Position numbers and translations under genes: made by a program. From positions 61,470 through 125,469 of the forward strand of contig JAKQSZ010000007.1 of NCBI GenBank assembly GCA_029569475.1: DNA of 64,000 nt, read 5' to 3'. The notes under the pieces were generated by a model that saw only the letters and a list, made by a program, of their open reading frames with translations, ran no database searches and was not told the origin of the DNA. Shown here piece by piece: positions 15,511-24,794 of this stretch; the stretch's first letter is position 1, and each line of letters opens with the position of its first letter. The stretch comes from Candidatus Eiseniibacteriota bacterium (GTDB lineage Bacteria > Eisenbacteria > RBG-16-71-46 > CAIMUX01).

Positions 15511-18348
15511 TCAGGCAGATGATGTATCGCGGCCGATGCTCTTTGGATGTGCCGGGGCCGTCGATCGGTTGGGTTCGCCTGTGGGTTCCGGGACCACTTG
15601 TCGCTTGGAGTCGCGCCGGTCGGTGTAACCCGTGCGGAGGGGCACTTGAAGGATCAAGCTGAAGATCAGGTCGAGCAACTCCTGCGACTCGTTGATCTTC
15701 AGTTCGATACCGGGGCGTCTGCGGCCGGTGCCGGGGCGATATCCCCTCACCCGGTCACGTCCGGCGAGCCGTTCATGGTGTTCGAGCAGATGCACCAGCA
15801 GCAAGGTCAGGAGGCTGGCGCCTGGGACGTCGCCCCCGGAGGCCGGCTCCGGGCCCAGCTTCCAGTAGCTTTCGGCCTGTGCCAGCACCGCCGCGGGATC
15901 CTCGTGCGCGATGGCCTGGCTGGCCTCCTGGATGGCCTTGCGGCAGACGGCCGCGTTGGGCGCGGGGGTTCCCGACATCCCGATGGGCTGCCCGGCCGAG
16001 TCGACCGGATAGGGAAGGTTGGCCACCGTCTTGAGGTCCACCTGGGCGAGCGGCCGGCCCGCCTCCGCCGACCAGATGCTGTAGGCCATCTGCATCGGCT
16101 TGCTCATGAGGATCCCGGCCAGCAGGATCGGCGGCACGTTGGCGCCATCCAGCACCCCGACCAGGTGGACGTTGTTGAAGCAGAAGAACCCCTCCCGGTC
16201 GAGCGCGGCGGTGAGGGAGTCGCCGGTCTGCCGGAGGAAGATCTTCGGCCGCCGGTATCGGGCGAGATCAAACCCGCTCTTGAAGAGCCGCGTGACCTCT
16301 TCCCGCTCCTCCGGGAGATAGACCCAGCCCCCGGCCCACCTCACCTGATAGGGCAGCACCTCGCTGCCGCTGTGAAGCGCCCGTTGCCACTTCTCCGTGG
16401 CCGTGTCATCCCGGTGGACCAGGCGCCCGCGGCGGTCCCGCAGCAGGAACTGCGCGCGGGGCTCCTCGGCTTGCACGGTGCGCTGTCCGTGGCGCGCGAT
16501 CAGGCCTGAGTAGGTCCAGGCCACGTCCCGGATCCGCACCGGGGCGTTTTGGATGGTCGAGACGAAGGCGATCTCGCTCTCGTCCCGGAAGAGCGTCAGC
16601 AACGCCGGACCTGCCGGCGAGTACTGCATTGCCGGGACGGCGACCCGCGTTAACTCCACGAACGGCTTCCGTGCCTCCCCGCGTCCGCTCCCGCGGCCGC
16701 GCTCTCCGCCCCCGCGCCCCCGCTCTCCGCCGCGGGTGGCGGGACGGCGGAGCGTGCGGTTGCTCACCGATACCGGGGCAAGTTCGCTGCCTCCTTTCTT
16801 GCGCACCACGTAGTACGCGGTGTGCCCGGTGTTGACGCCCGACCAGACCAGACCTTCCAGCAGCCCAAGCTCCAGCAGGTCGCACTCGGTCTGCAGAAGG
16901 CGGCGGATGCGCGAGAGGTGGAATCCCGAGAGAAGCGTATCCGGGACCAGGTACGCATGCCGGCCTCCGGGGCGGCAGAGACGGATTGCCAGCTCGATGA
17001 AGAGCGGAAAGAGGCTCAGCTTGTACTGCGTGCCCGCCGGATAGAGGCGCTCGTAGTACCGCCGTTCCTCTTCGGGCGCGGCCACCCGGTCGCGCAGGCC
17101 GAAGCTGACCCAGGGCGGGTTGCCGATGACGAGGTCAAATCCGGACGGGTGCCGCTGCAACGAGCCCGGAAATCGGCGAGGCCAGTTGAACCCGGGAGAG
17201 AAGGAACTCGGCTCGATCTGCAGGGCATTGCCGATCTGGATCTGTGTCCCCAGGAAATACGGGAAGCTCCGTCCGAAGAGGGCGTCCAGCACGGCACCAC
17301 AGTCGCGCGTGCCGGCACCCGCGCCAGTTCCCGCACCCGTGCCCGGGCCAGTCCCTGCACCCGTGCCCGGGCCAGTACCTGCGCCTGTTCCCGCGCCCGC
17401 TCGCCTCCCTGCAACGGCCCCCGTTCCCGTACTCGCTCCCGAGCCATCTGCTTCCGCGGCGGAATCCCCGCCCGAGATCCAGGCGGCTGCCCAGAAGCTC
17501 AGATTCCACGCGGCGATCCGGGCCGCGCGGGGATCAAGATCCACCCCATGGAGACGGTTCAGGCCGCGCAGCTTTTGCGGGTCGCGCGGCCTTGCGCCGT
17601 TCGGGCCGGTGTCCTGGCAGAGGCGCGGGGCGGCTGCAACGAGGAACTGGCCTCCTCCACAGGAAGGGTCGAGCACGTGGAAGTCCTCGCCCGCCTCCTC
17701 GGGCTGCCAGGCGACCCGGATGATCTCCTCGGCCAGATCGGCCGGTGTGTGCACGCTGCCGGCGGATCGGGCGCCCCCCGCGTCGGGCCGAAAGCTGCGC
17801 CTTCCTCGGGGGCCTTGGATCAGACGGAAGCGAAGCGCGTGGGAGAGCACCAGTCCTGCGAGATCACCGGTGGGGCGTGGAGCATGGAGGAAGTACACCC
17901 GGCGGATGACCTCGCGGACCCGCGCCGGGGCTAGGCCGCTTTCCGCAGCGATGGCCCGGATCCGGCCCAGTCCGTCGGCGTAGGCCTGCTCACGACTCGG
18001 CGCCGGCTGGGCGCGCATCCAGATCGGGTCCTCCACGAGAGGCGCGTGCTCCCACTCCGCGAGCGCACGCAACGGCGGATCGCCCCCGAGGCCGACCCGA
18101 CGCCGGCGCCGTTCGCGCAGCGGCGATGCGACCAGGCCGAGCGCCTCCATCCGCACCAGGAGCGCCAGTTCCAGGACCAGCTCATGGGCCCGCTCGCCCT
18201 CGGCCCCCTCGTCCCCGGATGGGCTGGCCGGAGCAGCGTCGCCCCACAGCGATAGCTCCAGTTGGGGGCTCTCGACAGTTGGAGGCGGGGCGCCCGTGGC
18301 GAGCAGGAGGACCCGTCGCAACCGGTCGAGAGAGGCAGGCGAGGTCAT
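15511..18348 (-). CDS. N6-adenine DNA methyltransferase, type IIG/Eco57I-like
   Basis: 945 residues. Motif I is VLDPSCGGGQFL (225-236), motif IV is NPPW (410-413), and the C-terminal ~300 residues resemble a TaqI-type target recognition region (IFLRQTGDSLTAAL, YSIWSAEAGRPLAQVDLKTV). No PD-(D/E)xK nuclease motif is evident in the N-terminal 200 residues, so it may be methylase-only or carry a diverged nuclease. Residues about 303-348, between motifs I and IV, are almost only Gly, Thr, Ala and Pro, and a second Gly/Arg-rich run precedes RKPFVEL; both look like insertions. No partner restriction gene is present. GGAG lies six bases before the start. Confidence 0.8.
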   Translation of the reverse strand: MTSPASLDRLRRVLLLATGAPPPTVESPQLELSLWGDAAPASPSGDEGAEGERAHELVLELALLVRMEALGLVASPLRERRRRRVGLGGDPPLRALAEWEHAPLVEDPIWMRAQPAPSREQAYADGLGRIRAIAAESGLAPARVREVIRRVYFLHAPRPTGDLAGLVLSHALRFRLIQGPRGRRSFRPDAGGARSAGSVHTPADLAEEIIRVAWQPEEAGEDFHVLDPSCGGGQFLVAAAPRLCQDTGPNGARPRDPQKLRGLNRLHGVDLDPRAARIAAWNLSFWAAAWISGGDSAAEADGSGASTGTGAVAGRRAGAGTGAGTGPGTGAGTGPGTGAGTGAGAGTRDCGAVLDALFGRSFPYFLGTQIQIGNALQIEPSSFSPGFNWPRRFPGSLQRHPSGFDLVIGNPPWVSFGLRDRVAAPEEERRYYERLYPAGTQYKLSLFPLFIELAIRLCRPGGRHAYLVPDTLLSGFHLSRIRRLLQTECDLLELGLLEGLVWSGVNTGHTAYYVVRKKGGSELAPVSVSNRTLRRPATRGGERGRGGGERGRGSGRGEARKPFVELTRVAVPAMQYSPAGPALLTLFRDESEIAFVSTIQNAPVRIRDVAWTYSGLIARHGQRTVQAEEPRAQFLLRDRRGRLVHRDDTATEKWQRALHSGSEVLPYQVRWAGGWVYLPEEREEVTRLFKSGFDLARYRRPKIFLRQTGDSLTAALDREGFFCFNNVHLVGVLDGANVPPILLAGILMSKPMQMAYSIWSAEAGRPLAQVDLKTVANLPYPVDSAGQPIGMSGTPAPNAAVCRKAIQEASQAIAHEDPAAVLAQAESYWKLGPEPASGGDVPGASLLTLLLVHLLEHHERLAGRDRVRGYRPGTGRRRPGIELKINESQELLDLIFSLILQVPLRTGYTDRRDSKRQVVPEPTGEPNRSTAPAHPKSIGRDTSSA
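17305..17433 (-). repeat. In-frame Gly/Thr repeat inside the methylase gene, 24-base unit
   Basis: Encodes residues about 306-348 of the methyltransferase, built from GAGTGPGT-like octapeptides; two adjacent 24-base copies are nearly identical. It keeps the frame and sits between catalytic motifs I and IV. Confidence 0.75.
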
Positions 18349-18468
18349 CTCCCGCTCCGTTTGTCCACCGACGCTCCAACACCCGCAAGGGGCTCTGTCA
18401 GAAGTCTCAAACCGTTGTCATTCATTGACTTGAAAGCCTATATGGAACGGGTCTTCCGCGGTCTGCCC

Positions 18469-18489
18469 ACAACTTGTCAACAGAGTTGT
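18469..18489. promoter_or_regulatory. Short inverted repeat upstream of the methylase
   Basis: ACAACT and AGTTGT arms separated by 9 bases, in the locally AT-richer spacer before the methylase start. It could be an operator for a transcription factor; no regulator gene is adjacent, so this is weak. Confidence 0.25.
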
Positions 18490-18578
18490 CCTTCGGCGTC
18501 TATCGTAGGGCGTTCGATGGCTGCGTTCCCCGAGGCCGCGTGGCGGTCCATCTCCCCAGCCAGGCCCGCGCCGGGCCA

Positions 18579-21149
18579 CTACCGGACCAATGGCAAGGAG
18601 CCCCGGAACACCCCATCGGCCCCCTCCATCCGGAGGAACAGCAGCCGCGAGAAGACCCTGCGGCCGTACCGGTCGCGGCCATCCCAGGAGAGCGACCTCG
18701 CTCCGGCCGGCCACCTGAGGCCCCTGACTTCGCGACCGCCGGGATCGTAGATGGTCAGTGTTCCCGCGTCGACCGCTGAAGCGCCGGGCGGAAGGTAGAA
18801 GGTGACCTCCCCCTGTCCGTCCCATGGAGTGGGTCGAACGATCACCTGACGTTTCGCCCTCGGAGGAGTCGGTCCATCGAAGCCGATGGCGATGGGATCG
18901 CTCCAGATGAGCCACACGCCCGCGTCGGAGGGACCAGCCCGCGTGGCAAACGGACGGGCGCGCCGGGCGGTGACGTCGTCATGCGCGTGACCGGTTTTCT
19001 CCCGAGCAGCTTCCTGGAGAACGGGTTGCTCCAGGGCAGCTTCCTGGAGAGTGGCTTCCTTTGGAGCACCGTGCGGGTAACTGGATTCCTCCATAGCAGC
19101 ATCGTGGAGACTGGTTTCTTCCAAGGCGGCTTCCTGGAGCATCTCTTCCGACCTGGCGTAACGGACTCCGTACTGCGCATAGTCGGCCTGCCCCGGAGCA
19201 TCCACCATGGATTGGAACTCCTCGTATCCGCCCCGACTCTGGAGGAGGAGATCGAGACGAGGCCGTGAGGCATCCCCCCAGGTACGGCGGAGGATCTGGT
19301 ACGGCCACGATCCTGCGGGCAGCCGCCAGTTCACGCGCACCGAGTCCGGGCCTTCCCGGAAGGCTTCGATCGCCGCTTGCACGACGGGCGTGTAGAACGG
19401 CCCAGGCGCTACTGTGGAGTCCGCCTGGATGCGCCACCGTCCCGCGGGCAGGCCGGACATCCTGCCGGTGCCCGGCAGGCGCACCCGCCGGAAGGCGAAC
19501 GCACCGTCTTCGGCGGAGATGGCATGCGCGGTCACGCGTGTGTCGAGTTCCACCGCGCGCAAGCGGGCGCCCGGCACGGGCTCACCGGACGCGGCATCCC
19601 GCAGCGTTCCGGTGATGGCGCCCGAGCGCTTGGGATCGAACCAGGTGGACACCGTGTCTCCTCCGGCGATCGACACCGGCAGAGCCTCGTGCTCTCGATC
19701 TCGCCGGGGGTGGTACTGCGCGCAGAGAGGTCCGTCGGCGATGAACGCAATCTTGTACACGCCCGGGGGAATGCACGTTACCAGAAAGCGCTCCGGCCCC
19801 TGAACGGGGACTTCCAGCGTATCGGTATCGTTGTACACACGCACCACGGCCGAGCTGACGCCACTGAAGTCGGCGAGCACATCCCCTGAGACGACTCCGG
19901 CCGCCGGAGGCGGGATCTGGCAGTCACTCACGGGCGTGCCGGAGAAATCGATTCCCCAGGCCGTCTCGTTTTCCACGACCGGAACCGGCCGTGCTTGCTC
20001 GATCTGCCTCGTGTTGGGGTAGTAGAAGTCCAGGGCCGGAACATACACAAGATAGGCACCCGCGGGGAGAGCCGGGATCACGTAGAACCCGTAGGTATAG
20101 GTTTCGGTCCGATAGACACGACCGGTCTCCAGGTTGGTCGCTTCCACCGTCGCTCCGACCAGGCCGGTGCCATCGGAGCTCCGACGCACGACCCCCCGGA
20201 TCTCCCCTCCGGGATCGAGAGACAGGTTCAAACCCGTTCGCCGTTCCCCGGCCCCCACCTCTGCCCATTCCGCGTCCTGAGCCCGGCGGGCACCGCCAAG
20301 GTATTCCTCCGCATGAAGCCCGTCGCGCGGATCGACGTGGATCGTGTATAAGCCGGCCGCCAGGCCGCCGAAGAGGAACGAACCGTCCGGACCGGTGCGA
20401 GCAGACCACTGTCTCCCTTCCGAGGACAGGGCGAAGACCTCCAGGTCGCCGACCGGCCCTCCTCCCGCCGCTTCGTCGACCGAACCTTCCAGGATCGACG
20501 CCGCGGGCAGAGCCACGTCGGGAAGCGCCGTGACCTGGCCCTCCGTGACCGTGATCCTGGCTGCCTCCATCGAGTCGCGGGTGCCGGGATGGTACAGGGC
20601 GAGGACGCCGACCTCCCGCGAGAGGGGGTCGTCCGTCGCGTACCGGACGATGGCCTCTCCAGCCGGAACCCCGGATACCCGGAATCTCCCGTCAGGTTCG
20701 CTGCGAGCCAGCACGCGGATGCTGCCGCGAGTCACCCGGACCAGGACGCCTCCCCGCGGTTCGACGCCGCCCTCCGCCCCGAAGATGCGGCCTTCGATCG
20801 TCCCGCCGCCCTCGGCCAGGGAGAACAAGAGCGGTCCAGCGGAGTCGCCCGCCGCGAGCTGGACGATCGACGCCAGGGCCGAGTCGGTGACGCCGGGCAG
20901 GAAAAGCGCCGGGTAGAGCCGTGGATCCTCGAAGACCTCACTTTCCTGGGCGATGGCATTGCCCCACGCGCCCAGGATGGCGCACAGGACGAGGCAGATC
21001 TTGAAGCGCAGTATGGCCCGGTTCAGCGCCACAGCCGATGCGAGTCGCGCTGCGCACGGCCTGGCGCCTGGCGCGACCCACAGCCTGGCGCCCGGCGCGA
21101 CCCACAGCGTGGCGCCCCGCGCGGCGCAGAGTCTGGCGCCCCGCATCAT
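18579..21149 (-). CDS. Large exported surface protein with carboxypeptidase-regulatory-like Ig domains
   Basis: 856 residues from ATG 21149, which has AAGAGGA close upstream; an alternative ATG at 21233 overlaps the queF stop as ATGA but lacks a ribosome site. A repeat-rich N-terminus precedes a signal segment (ICLVLCAILGAWGNAIAQ). Then come several carboxypeptidase-regulatory-like beta domains (GTIEGRIFGAEGG, GEIRGVVRRSSDG, GAITGTLRDAASGEPVPGAR). The C-terminus (LTIYDPGGREVRGLRW, LSWDGRDRYGRRVFSRLLFL) resembles a FlgD-type Ig/sorting domain. It is probably displayed on the cell surface. It holds two in-frame repeat arrays. No enzymatic motif seen. Confidence 0.7.
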   Translation of the reverse strand: MMRGARLCAARGATLWVAPGARLWVAPGARPCAARLASAVALNRAILRFKICLVLCAILGAWGNAIAQESEVFEDPRLYPALFLPGVTDSALASIVQLAAGDSAGPLLFSLAEGGGTIEGRIFGAEGGVEPRGGVLVRVTRGSIRVLARSEPDGRFRVSGVPAGEAIVRYATDDPLSREVGVLALYHPGTRDSMEAARITVTEGQVTALPDVALPAASILEGSVDEAAGGGPVGDLEVFALSSEGRQWSARTGPDGSFLFGGLAAGLYTIHVDPRDGLHAEEYLGGARRAQDAEWAEVGAGERRTGLNLSLDPGGEIRGVVRRSSDGTGLVGATVEATNLETGRVYRTETYTYGFYVIPALPAGAYLVYVPALDFYYPNTRQIEQARPVPVVENETAWGIDFSGTPVSDCQIPPPAAGVVSGDVLADFSGVSSAVVRVYNDTDTLEVPVQGPERFLVTCIPPGVYKIAFIADGPLCAQYHPRRDREHEALPVSIAGGDTVSTWFDPKRSGAITGTLRDAASGEPVPGARLRAVELDTRVTAHAISAEDGAFAFRRVRLPGTGRMSGLPAGRWRIQADSTVAPGPFYTPVVQAAIEAFREGPDSVRVNWRLPAGSWPYQILRRTWGDASRPRLDLLLQSRGGYEEFQSMVDAPGQADYAQYGVRYARSEEMLQEAALEETSLHDAAMEESSYPHGAPKEATLQEAALEQPVLQEAAREKTGHAHDDVTARRARPFATRAGPSDAGVWLIWSDPIAIGFDGPTPPRAKRQVIVRPTPWDGQGEVTFYLPPGASAVDAGTLTIYDPGGREVRGLRWPAGARSLSWDGRDRYGRRVFSRLLFLRMEGADGVFRGSLPLVR
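18990..19139 (-). repeat. Five 30-base in-frame units in the surface protein
   Basis: Encodes five decapeptides in a row: LQEAALEETS, LHDAAMEESS, YPHGAPKEAT, LQEAALEQPV, LQEAAREKTG. The array sits between two beta domains. Confidence 0.85.
21048..21143 (-). repeat. Four 24-base in-frame units at the surface protein N-terminus
   Basis: Encodes RGARLCAA, RGATLWVA, PGARLWVA, PGARPCAA just after the start codon and before the signal segment. The strong likeness between units indicates recent duplication. Confidence 0.85.
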
Positions 21150-21229
21150 GTTCCTCTTGAGGAGCAGGCGGAACGCGGTCGACCGCTGATATCCTGGTTG
21201 CCGGCCTGGGACGCCGGCGCCGTCCTGGT

Positions 21230-21670
21230 TCATTGGATGCCGCCAGGAATTCCCGGCCGCGTCGGGCTCTGGTTGTGGATGCCGCCAGCGGTTCGCGACG
21301 GCGTCGGGCTCTGGTTGTCCCCGCGATGTTCCGCTCGCACGATCGTGTGGATCCCGCCGCGGACATAGAAGTCCCCTTCGACGCTCATCCACCTGGGCTG
21401 GCAGGCCGCGACCAGGTCGTCGAGGATGCGGTTGGTGACCGCCTCGTGGAAGTGCCCCTCGTCGCGGAACGACCAGAAGTAGAGCTTGAGCGCCTTGAGC
21501 TCGAGGCAGAGCTGATCAGGCACATATCGAATCCGGATCGTGGCGAAGTCAGGCTGGCCGGTACGCGGGCAGAGACAGGTGAACTCCGGCGCTTCGAAGG
21601 AGATCTCGTAATCCCGGCCCGGCCGGGGGTTGCTGAAGGTTTCGAGTTCGCGTCTCGGTTCGCTCGGCAT
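21230..21670 (-). CDS. queF: NADPH-dependent 7-cyano-7-deazaguanine reductase QueF
   Basis: 146 residues. QueF reduces preQ0 to preQ1 in queuosine tRNA modification. The active cysteine region is [13 protein letters not shown] and the family motif is [21 protein letters not shown], which identifies the short (type I) form. The family normally ends soon after [13 protein letters not shown]; here about 30 extra residues follow, made of two 14-residue repeats ([28 protein letters not shown]). GGGAGG precedes ATG 21670. No other queuosine gene is nearby. Confidence 0.93.
   Translation of the reverse strand: MPSEPRRELETFSNPRPGRDYEISFEAPEFTCLCPRTGQPDFATIRIRYVPDQLCLELKALKLYFWSFRDEGHFHEAVTNRILDDLVAACQPRWMSVEGDFYVRGGIHTIVRAEHRGDNQSPTPSRTAGGIHNQSPTRPGIPGGIQ
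21237..21320 (-). repeat. Two 42-base in-frame units forming the QueF tail
   Basis: Copies at 21237-21278 and 21279-21320, each 14 codons. They extend QueF beyond its usual end and stop four bases before the stop codon region. Confidence 0.85.
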
Positions 21671-21887
21671 GTATCCTCCCGGGTCCTTCCGGCCGCCGGC
21701 CCACCTGGGGAGCGGTGGCGGTCTGGCGGGTCCCTCATCCCGTGCACCCGCCAGGTGAGGAACCCGGCCGGCCAGCCGCCCTGACCCTGGCTTGATGCTG
21801 ACCGGGCCGGACCGGCGTTGACCCCTGCGTTCGTTTCGTGGATCTTACCCGGAACAGGCCGTAACGGAAACTGGAGGAGGATCGAGG

Positions 21888-22094
21888 ATGGCGCGCACCT
21901 ACAAGAAGATCGAGATCGTGGGGACATCGGAAAAGGGGTTCGAGGACGCTGTTCAGAACGCCATTGCCCAGGCGCGCAAGACCCTGGAAGGGCTCTCCTG
22001 GTTCGAAGTCTCGGAGCTTCGCGGAAATCTGCAGGGGCCCACGATGGTCTACCAGGTCACGCTGAAAGTCGGATTCGAGGTCAAGCCGGACTGA
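21888..22094 (+). CDS. Dodecin family flavin-binding protein
   Basis: 68 residues, the normal dodecin length. The family pattern is clear: YKKIEIVGTSEKGFEDAVQNAI, TLEGLSWFEV, then an interrupted strand ending in YQVTLKVGFEV. Dodecins form hollow dodecamers that store flavins. GGAGGAGG precedes ATG 21888. It is alone on the plus strand, divergent from queF. Confidence 0.93.
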   Translation: MARTYKKIEIVGTSEKGFEDAVQNAIAQARKTLEGLSWFEVSELRGNLQGPTMVYQVTLKVGFEVKPD

Positions 22095-22119
22095 TCTGGC
22101 TCCGGCGGCCCCGCGTCCC

Positions 22120-22262
22120 AGCGCGTGTTGGTTGAAGCTTTCCGGTGAAAACGTGCGTCCGGTGCAGCCCTCGTCCGGTGAAGGGCGCGTTCCGTGAAGC
22201 TCGCGCCCGGTGACACGCGCGCCCGGACACGTGTCTGGGGTGAAGCGCGTCTGGTGAGGCGC
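22120..22262. repeat. Degenerate minisatellite, unit about 15-17 bases
   Basis: About nine imperfect copies of a GC-rich unit resembling GCGCGTCCGGTGAAG fill the spacer between the convergent dodecin and DUF4097 genes. No hairpin with a U tract stands out, so a terminator role is not supported. Confidence 0.65.
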
Positions 22263-22305
22263 GTCCGGAAGAAGCCTTTGCCATGACGCAGGCAGGACGA
22301 TCCGG

Positions 22306-23247
22306 CTACCTCTTGAGCAGCCGGACCGAGCCCGAGAAGCTGCTCAGTTCGATGGTTGCTTCCCCCGAACCGAGCGTCAGTTCCAGAGCTTTCGACAGGC
22401 GCCGGCTGCCGCCCTCGACGGCGCCTGGGAAGTCGCTTTCGATGGACCCGGAGAAGCTGCTGGCCTCGATCTCGGCCGAGGCGTCGCCGGGGAGCTCGAA
22501 CTCGACTGAGCCGCTGTGGGAGGAGACTTCGCACCGGGCGCGGGGAGCAAGATCGCCGCGAAAGACGACCGACCCTGACACCGACGAGATTTCCAGGTCG
22601 GAGTAGATGCCCGCATCGATGCGCACGGAACCGCTCACGCTGTTCGCGCTCAAGTCGGTGGCGGCTGGCATCGATTTGGCCCGGGCGGCGTGAGGGAGTA
22701 CCTCGAGACTGCCGCTGACCGTTCCGGCCTCGATGCGCTCGCTGACGCCGTGAATCCGGACCGAGCCGCTCACGGATTGTGCCCGCATGCGGCGAGGTTC
22801 GTCGCGCAGGTCGATATTGCCGCTAACGGTTTCCGCCGTGACTCCACCCGTGACTCCCGCGATCTCGAGGTCCGCGCTGACCAGCCGCACCTCCACGTCG
22901 CTTCCGCGAGGCACCTCCACCGTCAGCTTCACGTCGGCTTCGGAGCCGAACCGCCTGGAGGAGTTGGGGTGTTTGAGGTGGACGATCGTCCGTCGGCCTT
23001 CCGTCGTGAAATCGAGTTTGATCCTTTCGTCCAACGTGCCGTGGACCCGGACCTCGTTGCCGCCGCCTCCCGTCACATGGAACTCTCCCGAGATCCCCTG
23101 CACTTCCACGGTGCCATCGCCGGGGGCGGGCCGTTTTTCATCCACGGTCCGAACGGCGGCCCGGCCCGCAGCGGGGAGGCAGACCCCCAGCACGACGAGC
23201 CCGGCCAGCCAACGATATCGGCGCGAAGTAACTCTGTTGTACAACAT
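22306..23247 (-). CDS. DUF4097-type adhesin-like beta-helix protein, exported
   Basis: 313 residues from ATG 23247, with GAGGAGG upstream. After a signal peptide (LAGLVVLGVCLPAAGRA) the protein is a ladder of SVSGSV-type turns recurring about every 20 residues (SVSGSVRIHG, TVSGSLEVL, SVSGSVRIDA, SVSGSVVFRG, SFSGSIESD, SFSGSVRLL), which fits a parallel beta-helix of the DUF4097 family. It is the last gene of the ECF sigma/anti-sigma operon and is probably an envelope protein or sensor connected with that stress response. Confidence 0.8.
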   Translation of the reverse strand: MLYNRVTSRRYRWLAGLVVLGVCLPAAGRAAVRTVDEKRPAPGDGTVEVQGISGEFHVTGGGGNEVRVHGTLDERIKLDFTTEGRRTIVHLKHPNSSRRFGSEADVKLTVEVPRGSDVEVRLVSADLEIAGVTGGVTAETVSGNIDLRDEPRRMRAQSVSGSVRIHGVSERIEAGTVSGSLEVLPHAARAKSMPAATDLSANSVSGSVRIDAGIYSDLEISSVSGSVVFRGDLAPRARCEVSSHSGSVEFELPGDASAEIEASSFSGSIESDFPGAVEGGSRRLSKALELTLGSGEATIELSSFSGSVRLLKR

Positions 23248-23317
23248 CGTGAGGTCCTCCTCTGGTCTCTTCTTCGGTCTCCGCGTTGTCGGCGGGGCCG
23301 GGACTGGATCGTTCCGG

Positions 23318-24199
23318 TCAAACCTGATGTACAAGCCGGGCAGCCCAGCGCAGCAGATCCAGCTGCTTCTGGTAGACCAGCAAGAGCGATCGTTGCAGCC
23401 GCTCGTTCGCCGGGTCGGACTCCAGCGCGGCGCGCGACTCCCGGATGGCCTGGTCCAGGAGATCGAGATCCTGCCGGAAACTCGGCGGGAGCTCCGGGGA
23501 AGCCGCGGGATCGTCCGGCTCGAGGGCTGACTGGATCTCCTGCCGGGCCTTGTTCGCTTCGTCGGCCAGCGTGGCGAGTCCCGCCGCGCGCGGCGACGCC
23601 TTCTCGGCCGCGGGCACCGTCTCGGGAGTGGTCCGCTCGGACAGTTCGCCCTGCCGCAGGCTGAGGGCCAGCGCCAGGATGGCCACCCCCGCCGCGGCCG
23701 CCATTGCCCATGGCACGCGGGCGGGAGGGGCCGAGGCCGGACGTCGCCCGAAGGAAAGAAGACGGCCGAGCCGGATCGGGCGCCGCGCACCTTCCAGCTC
23801 CGTGTTGCCGTAATGGGTGGCCGGGGGGGCCGTCGGCGTGCTCCCGATCACCGGGCCGCTTCTCGTGCCGAGGGCTTCCGTGGTATCCGGCTTCCTCCCG
23901 GCAGACGCTGGGGTCTTGATCGCCGGCGTCCCCGGGATGGCCGCCCCCTCCAGGCCGGGCGACACGGGCCGGCCGCCGGTTTCGATGCGGCTCCGGATGG
24001 CTGGCCAGAGGTCCTCCGCGGGAGGTGCGACGCTCTCCCGGAGCGCGGCCGCGTCATCGAGGTAGGCTCCGATCCGGCCGAGCGCCTCCCGGCATGCGGC
24101 GCACCCCGCGAGGTGCTCTTCGATTCGCTTCATCTCCTGGCCGCCCAGGGCGCCATCCACGTAGTCGTCGAGTTGTTCGAGGATTTCCCGGTGATTCAT
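23318..24199 (-). CDS. Anti-sigma factor with N-terminal zinc-binding domain
   Basis: 293 residues. HLAGCAACREAL is the HxxxCxxC ZAS motif that grips ECF sigma factors. A single membrane segment (WAMAAAAGVAILALALSL, around residues 164-182) separates it from an extracytoplasmic helical domain rich in Glu and Ala that likely senses the signal. Its ATG overlaps the sigma stop as ATGA at 24196-24199, so the pair is translationally coupled. Confidence 0.88.
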   Translation of the reverse strand: MNHREILEQLDDYVDGALGGQEMKRIEEHLAGCAACREALGRIGAYLDDAAALRESVAPPAEDLWPAIRSRIETGGRPVSPGLEGAAIPGTPAIKTPASAGRKPDTTEALGTRSGPVIGSTPTAPPATHYGNTELEGARRPIRLGRLLSFGRRPASAPPARVPWAMAAAAGVAILALALSLRQGELSERTTPETVPAAEKASPRAAGLATLADEANKARQEIQSALEPDDPAASPELPPSFRQDLDLLDQAIRESRAALESDPANERLQRSLLLVYQKQLDLLRWAARLVHQV

Positions 24200-24765
24200 G
24201 GCTCCAACACCTTTCTCAGCCGGCGCCGGGCGCGATGCAGCTGGGCCTTGCTGGTGCCTTCGCTGATGGACAGCGCCTCGGCAATCTCCTGGTGGCGCAG
24301 GCCCTCGATGTCGTGGAGGACCAGGACCGCGCGGGCTCCCTCGGGGAGCGCGGCGATGGCCTCTTCCAGACGCCGGGTGTTCAGCCGGCGGGTGGTCTGG
24401 CGGAGGCCGCTATTGGGGAGCGTCTCTGCTTCCGGCAGCTCGTCCATGGGAATCAGCCACGCCGCGCGCCGGGATTCGGAGCGCAGCCGGTCGGTGACCA
24501 GGTTCACGGTCAGCCGATGCAGCCAGGTGGTGAAGGCGCTCTCCTCCCGGAACGTCGGGAGTTTCTCCCAGAGCCGCACGAAGACATCCTGCGTGAGCTC
24601 CTGGGCGCGGGTGCCATCGGAGACCAGGCGGAGGCAGAGCGCGTGGACGCGTCCCGCGCATGCCCGGTAGACCTGTTCGAAGGCCGGCAGGTCGCCCGCC
24701 CGCGCGAGGCGGACCCAGGCTTCGAGATCCGCTCCGTTGGTGATATCCCTGGTCGTCGTGGCCAT
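24196..24765 (-). CDS. ECF-type RNA polymerase sigma factor
   Basis: 189 residues. Region 2 is visible from FEQVYRACAGRVHAL through TQDVFVRLWEKL and TWLHRLTVNLVTDRLR; region 4 is LPEGARAVLVLHDIEGLRHQEIAEAL followed by TSKAQLHRARRRLR. It should direct transcription in response to the membrane anti-sigma factor encoded next. A candidate promoter of the type used by ECF sigma factors lies just upstream, which suggests autoregulation. Confidence 0.92.
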   Translation of the reverse strand: MATTTRDITNGADLEAWVRLARAGDLPAFEQVYRACAGRVHALCLRLVSDGTRAQELTQDVFVRLWEKLPTFREESAFTTWLHRLTVNLVTDRLRSESRRAAWLIPMDELPEAETLPNSGLRQTTRRLNTRRLEEAIAALPEGARAVLVLHDIEGLRHQEIAEALSISEGTSKAQLHRARRRLRKVLEP

Positions 24766-24794
24766 GGTGCTTCAACCCCTCCATGCTGCGGTTG

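Noticed and set aside
22120..22262. Possible CRISPR array
   Set aside because: Units are about 16 bases, imperfect and contiguous, without unique spacers, and no cas genes are present.
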